In this document: positions 34,026-44,800 of the stretch, in pieces
Layout: the number at the start of each line of letters is the position of its first letter
How positions within the stretch are numbered: the first letter of the stretch is position 1
Source: Chrysoperla carnea
Taxonomy: Eukaryota; Arthropoda; Insecta; Neuroptera; Chrysopidae
DNA length: 64,000 bases
Direction of reading: 5' to 3'
Assembly (NCBI RefSeq): GCF_905475395.1
Contig: NC_058341.1
Location: 66,285,501 to 66,349,500, forward strand
Translations under genes and position numbers: made by a program
Notes under the pieces: generated by a model
What the model saw: only the letters and a program-made list of their open reading frames with translations
What the model was told of the DNA's origin: nothing
The model's database searches: none

Positions 34026-34351
34026 AAAATTTAACATTGTGCTTAAAATAAATAGACTAGACTCTATAATGAATCCTCAGAGAAATCAGTTGAATGCATC
34101 TTCATAAAAATGGTGTAATAAAAATCACAATTCCGACAGTTTTTACTTCGATATCCCGGAGTATAGTCACGGTTGTTCGGAAATTGGACTCTCTTCAATT
34201 TCTTAGAAATATTTTGCCTTAAAACTTCGGGAGAATGCCCATTGGGTTGCAAAGTTTTTTGATAAAGTATGCTAAAAAAGGACATTTAAAAAAAAAATGT
34301 TTGATGTAATTATTGGAGCAAATTCGTGAAATTTATTAATTTATAAAATTA

Positions 34352-34893
34352 CTAGCTGTGAACTACCCGCTTTGCTGGGCAACATTCCCACTTTCACCCC
34401 TCCCCCCATATTCCATATCCTTTTCTAGGTTACCTATCTATCACCTAACTAAATTTCATCAAAATCCGTTCAGCCGTTTAGGCATGATAGAGCAAAACTC
34501 CCAGCAAAAACCATAAAAAAATCACTAACTCAATTCAGTTTTCTGCCTACTTCCTACCCCCTAAGTAGGATGACGTGATCATTTTGATCTTATATCCGTT
34601 TTTAGGTAACCATCTATTACCTTACTAAATTTCATCAAAATATGTTCAGCCGTTTAGACGTGAAAGAGCAAAAGTCCCAACAAAAACGACTAAAAATCAC
34701 TAACTCAATTTAGTTATCTGCCTACTGCCTACCCCCTAAGAACGATGGCGTGATTATTTATAGCCTATGACCATTTCTAGGTTATCATCTATCACCATAC
34801 CAAATTTCATCAAAATCCGTTTAGCCGTTTAGGCGTGTAAGAGTAACAGACAGACAGACAGAGTTACTTTCGCATTTATAATATTAGTATGGA
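34352..34893 (-). mobile_element. Non-autonomous Helitron, family H3, with ~180-bp internal repeats
   Basis: On the minus strand the 5' end is TCCATACTAATATTATAAAT and the 3' end is a hairpin on CCCAGCAAAGCGGG followed by CTAG. The neighbours are host A at 34351 and T at 34894. Inside, a unit of about 180 bp occurs two and a half times, each containing AAATTTCATCAAAAT. Confidence 0.8.
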
Positions 34894-35735
34894 TGTAATC
34901 ATGCATTTTTTAACATTTTTTTTTGTATAAAATTATGCTACACCTTCAGTTTCCTTTTTCTTTAAAATAATTACTTTTGATCCGTTACTACCTGATCAGA
35001 TGATATAGTTTTGAAATATCTTAAACAATTAAATAATAAACAATTGAAATGGCCAAGCACAAAATAGACCATATCCACTAGCAGGATTGAGGTCAGTTTA
35101 GCTTAAAATTTTCCTTATTAACTTCCCACTTTAAGAAGTTATTGTAATGGGTACCGATTTTCGAAATCGAAATTTAGAACATACCTCTACGTTTCATAGT
35201 TAGGACAAGGCATTGACATCAATTTGGAGAAGAAGCATGTGTGTGTGTGTATCTGTGTTCGTACGATACCGAAGTGTCGATCGAAGCGTATTAAAGGCAA
35301 TATAACTCGAAAAGAATTTCATAACATTCGGTCGAGTTGACTCGGGTGAGATTTTTAAAAAAATTTTTTCTGTACGATATTGGACGAACAAAAATGGTAT
35401 CGACTTCGTTGATGCCAATCGAGAAGTATTAACGGCTGTATGATCCGAAAATTATTTCTTAACATTTGGTAGAGTCGTTTCAGGTAGGTCGAGTTTTTAT
35501 TTTTTTAAATATGTTTAAAAAAAAAAATTAATTTTATGCTGGGACCTCAAGGGTCGCACCAGACTCTACTCATGCCTTGTTTTTTTATTTTTCATCCATA
35601 AGATGTGGTATCTTGACACCAGTTTTTAGGATCGAAACATTTCATTTTTTTATTAGCATTAGCGGTTTTCAGAGATGGGAGGAGGATAAAAATAAACATT
35701 TTGAGGCAAAACTTTGTGCTATGGTTAGACTAGGA
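34894..35735. other. Intergenic stretch, no gene seen
   Basis: Contains a short GT run near 35239-35250 and two loosely related segments (35210-35370 and 35400-35500, both with GTATTAA.GGC.-type text and a CGAGTTGACTC/CGTTTCAGG phrase). This may be remnant retroelement sequence. No ORF with a domain. Confidence 0.35.
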
Positions 35736-35846
35736 TGACCACAAGTCAGTGAACCTTTTTCAAAGGCTGTCCTGGGAAGATGGACGGCTCTAAGGTACAA
35801 ACCCAATATCTGGCATGAATACGTTAAACATTAAACTTTTAAACTA

Positions 35847-35847
<1 letters not shown>
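35736..35847 (+). mobile_element. 3' tail of an R4/Dong-like element
   Basis: Contains CCACAAGTCAGTGAAC at 35739-35754 and, later, a CATGAA.TCGTTAA-type ending. Both recur in order in the 3' UTR of the downstream element (38386-38520). This is the severely 5'-truncated end of a second copy in the same orientation. Confidence 0.72.

Positions 35848-35888
<41 letters not shown>
35848..35888. repeat. (TAA)n microsatellite, insertion target
   Basis: About 14 TAA units between the tail of one element and the 5' break of the next. Dong elements of the R4 clade are known to insert into TAA repeats. Confidence 0.9.
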
Positions 35889-35889
<1 letters not shown>

Positions 35890-35916
35890 TGCAAGAAGAA
35901 TCATTCGGCGCCTGGC

Positions 35917-38214
35917 ATGGATGCTGTGTCCAACTTCTGGTGGAAACGTTTAACTTCCACACACGCACATCTTGCTAGGCACTTTACTTCATACATCCTT
36001 GGGTTCGGGACCTTTCCAACGTGGTTCGCGGAAGGACGAACAGTTTTGATTCCCAAGAAAGGAGACCTTTCAGTTCCGAGCAATTATCGCCCGATTACAT
36101 GTCTCAATACCGTGTACAAAGCGTTCACCTCCATTCTTAATGAACGCATACTCACAACCATAGAACCGGTTTGGCAGATGATATACGAGCAACGCGGCTC
36201 CAAACGAGGTATATCAGGTTGCAAAGATAATCTTCTTGTTGACAGATGTATCTGTCAAGACGCTCGTCAGTATCAGCGCGACCTGAGTATGGCCTGGGTG
36301 GATTATAGGAAAGCATTTGACACTACCTCTCACCAACTCATATTGGTGCTGCTTAAATGTTTGAAAATTCACCCCGATATCATCAGATGCATCGAAGAGC
36401 TGTTACCTTTGTGGAAGACCAAATTTACCATTAGATGTGGTAAACGTACTGTCTCAACAGATCTGGTAACATATAAGCGTGGTGTCTATCAAGGCGACAG
36501 CCTTAGCCCGCTTTTATTCTGCATCTCCCTTATGCCCCTTTCCTTGCGCTTGCGAGAAGAAACTGGTTACCGTTGTGGTCCCCCGGCAGATAGGAAGCAT
36601 CAGGTAACTCATCTATTCTATATGGATGACCTGAAACTTTATGCTTCTTCTGAGAGCAGTCTATCTCAAGCTCTCAAAGCTGTCCATCAGTACACGAAGG
36701 CTATTGGCATGGAATTCGGACTTGATAAATGTGCCGTCATTCATTGTAAGAGGGGTCGTGTCCCTGATTATGATGCAGACGTGCAGCTCACAGATGGAAG
36801 CATCGTGAAACATCTCGATGAAGAAGAGCTCTACACATATTTGGGTGTCGGTGAAAACCACATTCAAAGTGTGTCTACTGTCAAGGAAGCTCTTCGCGGC
36901 AGGTATAGGCACCGTCTTCGACAAATCTGGCAATCAGAATTGTCTGGGATCCATAAGATCCGTGCTACTAATATGCTTGCAATACCCATTCTTCTCTATT
37001 CTTTTGGTTCCATCAAATGGACAATAGAGGAGCTTAAGGAACTTGATAGAGGCACTCGCAAACTCATGAACGTCAATCGTAGTTTGCACCCACGTGCTTC
37101 TGTACCCCGTAACTACCTCCCACGCCAGCAAGGAGGTAGAGGTCTCCTATCCGTTGAATGTCTACATGATAGGGTAGTTTTAGGAATAGCTTGTCAGGTC
37201 ATAAATAGTTCTGACCCTCTTATGGAACTCGTGCGCGATCATGAGCTCCAGGGTAAAGGAGCATTCTTGTTCTCTGCAGCACAACATGCAGCGTCTAAAT
37301 TGGGCCTTGCTTTTGATCCGTCTAATCGTGATCTTGATGATAACGTGATCCTTCTCTCCAAATCTCGACTTCGTTTAGCTGTAAAACGAGCTGAAATACG
37401 CTCCCTCTTCGAGGATCATCGGCATCGTGACCATCAGGGAATGTTCTACCGTCATCTAGACTCCTGTGGTCTTTCCGTTGATCTTACGTTCTCTTTTCTG
37501 CGATCAGCTGGACTCAAGTCCGAAACAGAAGGCTTTATCATCGCTGCCCAAGATGGTGTGATAGCGACGCTAACTCACCAAAAGTATGTATATAAGAAAG
37601 CAGTCTCCACCACTATGTGCAGAGCGTGCAAATCTCAGCCGGAGACGCTGATGCACCTCATCTCGGCATGTCCTTCTTATGCCACGAACACCTACATACA
37701 TCGCCATAACGCTGCCCTCCGCGTGCTGTACTACTTCTTGAGACACAAGTATGAAGTGGACCCTACGCCAGTCCTACCATATGCTCCAGGCGAGATCGAG
37801 TCCGTCGTCAAGAACGAGAAATGCATTATCTTCTGGAATTTCTCGTTCCCAACTACCAGGCAGCTCTCTGCTACTAAGCCTGATATAGTGCTCCAGGATA
37901 TCTCATCTAAGACTATGTACGTCATCGAGTTCTCTGCGCCTGCAGAAACGAACATAGTCACGAAGGAGGAGCAAAAACGGACTAAATATCTTGATCTCTT
38001 ACAAGAACTACGACAACTACACCCTGGCTACTCAGTCAAAATGGTTGTCCTCATTATCGGTTGCCTAGGCGGAATTCGTCCCACTCTCGAGACGAATCTA
38101 TCTCAAATTCCGGTCTGCAGGTCTCATCTTCGTCACCTTATCTCTTCCATGCAGAAGGCTGTCATTATAGGCACCCTTCGTACATTGAGATCGCATCAGA
38201 CTGTCTTCAAGTAA
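35917..38214 (+). CDS. Reverse transcriptase / restriction-like endonuclease polyprotein (R4/Dong-like)
   Basis: 765 codons without a stop; the frame is open a little further upstream to the microsatellite, so the ATG at 35917 is simply the first available one and the true N terminus is lost. Reverse transcriptase motifs in order: NYRPITCLNTVYK, GCKDNLL, AWVDYRKAFD (first catalytic Asp), GVYQGDSLSPLLF and FYMDDLKLYAS (catalytic Asp pair). A CCHC-type knuckle follows, CRACKSQPETLMHLISACP. A C-terminal restriction-like endonuclease comes next, with KPDIVLQD, a Glu in VIEFSAP and a K..KY segment. This order (RT, then CCHC, then endonuclease) is that of the R2/R4 group. The missing part would carry the N-terminal zinc fingers. 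It is richer in GC than its surroundings. All visible catalytic residues are kept, so the copy is young. Confidence 0.88.
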   Translation: MDAVSNFWWKRLTSTHAHLARHFTSYILGFGTFPTWFAEGRTVLIPKKGDLSVPSNYRPITCLNTVYKAFTSILNERILTTIEPVWQMIYEQRGSKRGISGCKDNLLVDRCICQDARQYQRDLSMAWVDYRKAFDTTSHQLILVLLKCLKIHPDIIRCIEELLPLWKTKFTIRCGKRTVSTDLVTYKRGVYQGDSLSPLLFCISLMPLSLRLREETGYRCGPPADRKHQVTHLFYMDDLKLYASSESSLSQALKAVHQYTKAIGMEFGLDKCAVIHCKRGRVPDYDADVQLTDGSIVKHLDEEELYTYLGVGENHIQSVSTVKEALRGRYRHRLRQIWQSELSGIHKIRATNMLAIPILLYSFGSIKWTIEELKELDRGTRKLMNVNRSLHPRASVPRNYLPRQQGGRGLLSVECLHDRVVLGIACQVINSSDPLMELVRDHELQGKGAFLFSAAQHAASKLGLAFDPSNRDLDDNVILLSKSRLRLAVKRAEIRSLFEDHRHRDHQGMFYRHLDSCGLSVDLTFSFLRSAGLKSETEGFIIAAQDGVIATLTHQKYVYKKAVSTTMCRACKSQPETLMHLISACPSYATNTYIHRHNAALRVLYYFLRHKYEVDPTPVLPYAPGEIESVVKNEKCIIFWNFSFPTTRQLSATKPDIVLQDISSKTMYVIEFSAPAETNIVTKEEQKRTKYLDLLQELRQLHPGYSVKMVVLIIGCLGGIRPTLETNLSQIPVCRSHLRHLISSMQKAVIIGTLRTLRSHQTVFK

Positions 38215-38520
38215 CAGCCCTTGAAGTTTCTTTTTTTTCTTTTTCATTTTCTATTTTTTAGTAGGTTCCACATCGCTGCGGTGCAGGGACGGAGCCTGCT
38301 TGACCAGGACATTAGACAGACTTACGTACCACCGACTCGGAAAACAGACGGACCAACAGACGTCGCGGACGTACAGACTACACGGCCACAAGTCAGTGAA
38401 CTTTCTTCAAAAGACGTAGCTGCCTTGTGAAGATTTATGTCTCTCAAGGAGATGGGAGGCTCTGGGGTGTAAATCCTGTATCCTCTCTCCCTCCTTGGCA
38501 GGCATGAATTCGTTAATTTC
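38215..38520 (+). other. 3' UTR of the R4/Dong-like element
   Basis: Non-coding. Carries CAAGTCAGTGAAC and GCATGAATTCGTTAA, both also found in the truncated copy at 35736-35847. Confidence 0.7.
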
Positions 38521-38699
38521 AAATTTTATAATAATATTAATAATAATTTATTTTCTTTTCTTTTTTGGTAAAAGAAAAACATCTTTGTCTGAGATGTTTA
38601 ATCTTAAAACAAATAAAGGATTAATTTATTTTCTTTATTTAGTGGATCCACCAAGTCGATGGTAGAACAAACCTTGATCTCTTTCTCCTTTACAGATAT

Positions 38700-38868
38700 A
38701 ATTAAAAAATTTATTGTTAACAAAAATTATAAATTATAATTTATAATTAAATAAATAATTATTGCCAAATTAGAGGTGTTTATTTTATGTTGGACATGAA
38801 ACGCTTCATTCATATTGTAGCCGAGCTTTTTCATTCATGTTGGATCCGAGTTGTTTCTTAAAAACGCA
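38700..38868 (+). promoter_or_regulatory. P450 5' flank of unit C
   Basis: Parallel to 12535-12697. The upstream ATG near 38788 is out of frame with the gene here, which supports the ATG at 38869 as the start. Upstream, 38600-38660 is the uninterrupted version of the site holding the hAT-like MITE in unit B. Confidence 0.5.
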
Positions 38869-41800
38869 ATGTTTTTAACGGTGTTTATGAAGTTCCTACA
38901 AAATCATGTTTTAATTTCTTTATTATTTTTAATCTTAGTTTTCACGTGTATTTATTTTTGGAATTATATTCGTGTGTGTTATTATGTATCTAAACTTCCT
39001 GGACCACCAGCTTATCCAATTATTGGAAATGCAAAATTATTTTTGGGTTCTCATCAAGGTAAGTTCAAACAGTTTTTATAATACAGTTTAGAAATTCATC
39101 ATGCAAGACCTGCGTAAATAAAGCGTATTTCCCTTAAGAATATTAATATGGAGGAGAGAGAAAATGTTTTTCAAAGAAATTTAAAAAAAATATAACAGAA
39201 AAAATTAAACAGAAATGTTAGAGTATTATTACAAATTGTGTAAGCTTCTTAATTAAAGGATCATACTGTCACATTTTTTGTTTTAGAAATTACACATAAA
39301 TTCATTAATATTGCTGGAGAGTATCAGCAGACTATGTTCCGAGTATGGTTTGGTCCTTTTCCAATAATCGGAATATCAAATCCAGATATTGTTCAAGAAC
39401 TTCTAACAAATGAACATGTGTTAGAAAAAGCTTACTTATTTAAATTAGCTTGGAATCCTGTTATGGGAAAATCAATTTTAACATCAGAGGGTATTATAAT
39501 ATTTTCTAAATTTTTTAAACTAAAAATCTTGATAACCATTAAAATACTTTTAGTTCCAGAATGGAAACATCATCGAAGTATTATAATTAGAGGTTTTACT
39601 CCAATCATTTTAAAATCATACTTTAAAATATTTGTGGAAAAAATTAATATTTTAATACAAAAATTAGATTTGGAATTAAATAAAGAAACAACGTTTGATA
39701 TATTTGAATATTTGTCAAGAACTACTTTAGATTCAGTTTGTGGTAAGACATTTACAGATAAACCGGAGCAAATTGTTCTCAGGGGCATCTTGCCAATCGG
39801 ATGTCTTCGAATGGGGAAATAAATTTTTTAAATTTTATTTTGAGAAATTTGTCAGGCTAAAACAAATATGTTTTAGATAATAGTTGCTTGTATTTAAGGT
39901 ATTTCTAACGATAATCGGTATTTTTAAAATAGTTTTTCAAGAAAATATTCAAATAGGTAGTTTTCAACGACATAAAATCGTAAGAGAAATTTTTGGACCA
40001 TTGATCGTCTATGTTAGTTGCTATAAATATTCAAATTTGTCGCTATTTGACATTATATGTAAAGGATAGGGATTCATACTATTTAGAAGATATTTTCGAA
40101 CATGTTTAGTTCGCGTTTTTGCTAAAAAAAAATTTTTGCAAAAAAAAAAAAAAATTGTTGAACCAAATGTTGGTGTCAAGTACTTGAATATTGATATCCA
40201 GGCAATGAAAAATATAAGTCAGATGTTCCGGCGATTCATTAATGATAGTGAATCAATTATTATAAATGAATACTGACTCTGGATGGCCAAATGTAAAACA
40301 GAATATGAAAATAATTCCACCATACCAGAGTCGGTAAGTCACCTCATTGAAGCTTTCGACCATTATTTGCAGCGTACCTCTTCCGGTCAGCGTAGCTACC
40401 TCAGAAGAACGTTTTCTACATTTCACGGGGTAAAAACTTGGTTACGTACCTCAACGGGGAAGGAAAGATTATTCGGACTTGCTTTCCTAAACATTTGGAA
40501 ATTGATGATATTATCAATGCTTTCGCGAAAAAAAACGAAAGCTTAAATTTGTTATTTAAGTTAAGGTGGGATATTGTGATGTTCAAATGGGATACTGTGA
40601 TGTGCAAAAAAATCGCACATTTACTTTTGTAATCTTTGTGAACGAACAAGCTAACATTTTACAGGTTTATTAATTTACAAATACACTTTACAAAATCTTG
40701 GTCAGGGTGTCATATAATTTGTAAACATCTCTTTTTTTAGGAATGCACTATGCCGACCATGAGCGAGTTCATACTCCGATTTGCATTTGACCGATTTTCG
40801 GGTGATGTGCCGTGCCCATCACCTTTTTTGAGGGCTGAATCTGCGCTTGAAATGATAGATGGTTTGAGCCTAATGAGGATATAATTGTCCGTTAAATTTG
40901 CGAAAAAAAAAATAAACAAAGGTTATTTAAACAAAGAGTATTCAGTCTAATGTAGAAGTGAATTGTCTAAGCGACAACGTTGTTCAACACTCCGTGTGCT
41001 GTTAGCACTAGATGCTTGACCATGTATACACATATGAGCAACGTATGTATTGTTATTTATTTATTTATACCATGTATATATGTAATATATATCAAGGTAT
41101 ACTTAGTTTAGTCCCAAGTTTGTAAAGCATAAAAATATTGATGCTACTAACAAAACTTAGGTATAGGTGTTCATAAAATCATCTAATTAGTCCGTTGCTT
41201 GTTGTCTGTTTGTCTGTCTGCCCGCCTGTTAACACGATAACTCAAAAACGAAACGAGATATCAAGCTGAAATTTTAATAGCGGGCTCAGGGCGTAAAAAG
41301 TGATATTGGATTCGCAAATGAGCAACATAGGTCAATTGGATCTTGGGTCCGTAGGACACATCTTGTAAACCGTTAGAGATAGAACAAAAGTTTATAAATA
41401 AAAAATGTTCCTTATAAAAAAAATAAACAACTTTTACAAAGTTTTATACAGTTATGTGAAATGTATTTATCTGCAAAGTGACAGTGAAATCAACACGGTC
41501 TATACATGGTATTTCTACAGTTTACTAAATTGTTTGTTTTCAATTATAAAATAAATACTAATTTAATTTTTTTTTTAAAATTTTTTTGATGATCTAAATA
41601 TTTTGCTATAGTGGTAATCTGGTTCTTTTCTTTTCTTCCTGTAAGTAATGTTTAAATATGTTTGATTTGTGTTGTTCATTAATAGAGCCCTTCATGGTCT
41701 GTTGTAGTTGTTGTATGATGGAAATTGGAGTTCCATACTTGTATTGACTTATTCCAATTGTACCACACATCAAAATTGTTATTTTGCATTTGTAAATTTA

Positions 41801-44800
41801 TGTGCAATATGGGAAAATCTTGTCGAATTGCCCATATTACCCATAAAAATGTAAAACTAGACTTATACCATGACAAAATTTGAAAGTGAAATTAAAATTG
41901 ATTAAGAAATGAAGAAGTTATCAGGAATCAAAGATTGCATTCAAAGGTTGTCCATCTCCTTTTAGCTAAACAAAGTTTTATATATAATCTCTATGGCAAT
42001 GCCCACGTATGACTCTATTCTTGAAGTGAGAATTCTTCATCTGAAGTGATAAAAAAAATTGAGTCCGATCTCCTAATTAAGTGATTATTATGACAGTACG
42101 CTGTGGGGTTGGCAGATTTACTGTAGTTGATTTTCACATCTTAGAGATTTTCTTTTGTCGTTAGAAATACCTTAATTCTTCTTCCATCTCTTGCGGTTTT
42201 AAAGAAGCATGTTTTATTTTAAAATTTGCATAGATTTCGGAAAACACTTTGCAATATTTTAGGTTTTAAATATGTTTCATTTGACGACTTTTGTGTTTTT
42301 AAATTTTGCAAATTTTGCAATATTTAAATTTAATATTATAGATTAAACTTTACTTCAAATTTAATATCGAGTATCTCCGTTGTGTGTAATAGTGTCCCAT
42401 TTTTGAACGCAAGGGCTTAAAACTTCAGAAAATAACCAACTTCTCTATAGTTACATATGATAACAAGAGTTACATATGATAATGAATTAAAAATAAACAA
42501 ATTATAAAAAATAATATGAAAAAATTAAAAATTTGCGACTGCTGTTGGATTGGAACCACGCAATCAATGAAAGAACTATATGAAAGTCTAATTGTTCCTG
42601 TCGTGACAAGTACTAGTTTCAAATCTCAATTAAGCCGTCTAATTATAAAAGTATTTAGAGGTTGTATGGCAGTCATATCAGATTTTATTTTATAAAGTAC
42701 TAACAAGACAAGCGAATAAGGCTCTTTAGTTTCGCTAAGAGATAATAAACTTAAAATGCAATATTCAGCAACATGTTTAGAAAACTATTTTTTATTGAGA
42801 CGAAAGAGCAGAAATGTCGGCACTCAATGAAAATTTAATGGACTTGGAGATGGTGGCATATTTCACACGAAGATTTTTTCCCTTGTGCCTCCGGAGAATA
42901 TGAAAAGATAATGAAAAATTAGTAGCAATATTGATATAGAAAAATATTTGTAAATGCTAATTTTTTTTGTTGTAAAAAATACAGATAAGAAGTTTTCCGG
43001 TTCCGGAACGATCCGCGCGACCTATTGCACGTGGTTTTTATCTCTGCATTGCTTTCTCTGGTGACGTTTTCTTGAACATCTCTGCTTCTATTGATCGGAT
43101 TGAGACTAATAAAAAAAAAGACTTGTTTATTAACAATTTCTGCGTCGACCTTGCCTGATATCGAATCCTGACTATAGCAAAATAACCTCGAAATCTCAAG
43201 AAAACCTCAGTAACATCATATTTTCAACTTTCTCTGAAAACTTTTTGAAAAGGAAGGAGCCCAGGATGCTAAATGTGTAGTAACTTGAGCGTCGTCGAGA
43301 TCGGATTTTGTAGACCTAGATGATTTTAAGAAAAAATAATCCAACAAATCTTTTAATTTAGCGATGGGGAAGAGACTGATAGGCATTCGAGAATGTAAAA
43401 AAACGAGTCTTGGCGTAACCCGAGTGATTTCAATATTGAATCTGTAAGACTCCCACATATATTTGATAATATAAATATATTAATCTGACGGTTTGGGCTG
43501 TGGAGGTGGCCGTGCAGAAGGATTAAAATTGGGAAAAAAAATATTCGCACGTGTCAGATTTTGATAGGGGATGTCAAGTGGACTTCAAGAAAGTTCTCAT
43601 ACCTTGGACTGGCGATTTGGAGGTGACGCAAGCTCAAGATTAATTTTTGTAAATGCAAAAATAAGACAAGTGTACTAACTCAAGCGCGTCAGATTTTCAT
43701 ACTGAAGGTTCAACTTGATTCTCTGATCATCCTGTACCTTAATCTGCCAAAAATCTTGCAGGGTTTTCTTAATCTAACGGTTTGATTTTTTTTTCACTTA
43801 CACTTAATTGTTTCTAGTGATGTTCCGTCTAGTATATGTAGTAGTATGAAGTATAAGCGTTCTTAGACTTTCTTCGAACCGGTTTAATCTTTATCACAAG
43901 TTCCACAAAATACACATTTCACATTAGCATCACTAATTATGCATTGTAGTGCATATGAAACTTATTGCATTAAATTCACTAATTTTTCTAAAAGTACAAC
44001 AAAGCGTCGTACACAATATTAATATTATTTTACTAGCTGTATCTTTCCACGCTTCGCCGTGGCAGATTAAGATTGCATGGAAATAGATGAGAAGTTTAAC
44101 AAATTGTAAATTTTACAAAACTTGATAAACCCTCGATAAAAGAGTTCACAATTTTTGAACGGCTGAACTGATTTTCATGTAACTTTCAGTCCTGCAAATA
44201 TTCGATTGTTCATCCACCTCCTGGGAGTTAAATATAGATAAAAAGCATTCTCAAAGCAGGTTGTATTTCGTAAAAATTTGAGCTCAATCGATGCGGAACT
44301 TTTTGAGCTCATGAACCATACACAAACGAACATAACATATAGATAGATTGTAAACAGATCCAAACCCCAAGCTGTGCAAGTCGAAATATAGCGTATTTAG
44401 TTAACAACACTTCTGCTTCTATAATTAAGATTCGCATCCGTTTAGGCACATCACTATCAAATATACACTCTATTGACATTGCCCGAGTAAAACTATTTTT
44501 TCGATTTTTGATGCTGCGGCTTGCCTAATCGTCAGATTATATGTTTTTCGTATTCCTTTATTTTTCTTTTCAAAATAAAAAATATTTTAACCGCGCTCGA
44601 GTAACTACAGCTAACTTTTTTTATTTACAACATTGCAAGCCTTCTATTTCCTTGCGTCACATTTTGTAGCATGTACTGAACCCAACATATCTTAATCTGA
44701 CGAGCTCGAGTTAATTCACCTGTCGATTTTTTTTTACTAATCTGATTGACTGCCCTACGCGCGTCCCCCCATACTAAGGGCTAATATTTGGTGGAGGTAC

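Larger units (their letters stand above)
35889..38530 (+). mobile_element. R4/Dong-like non-LTR retrotransposon, 5'-truncated
   Basis: Coding sequence to 38214, then a ~300-bp 3' UTR that ends against AATAATATTAATAATAA. The 5' end breaks directly at the TAA repeat, inside the reverse transcriptase domain, as aborted target-primed reverse transcription would leave it. Confidence 0.82.

Noticed and set aside
36661..36933. Minus-strand frame inside the R4/Dong-like coding region
   Set aside because: Shadow of the well-supported plus-strand reverse transcriptase.
40283..40546. 87-codon frame in intron 3 of unit C
   Set aside because: No recognisable domain and it abuts dispersed repeat R4; not a P450 exon, since all nine exons are accounted for elsewhere.
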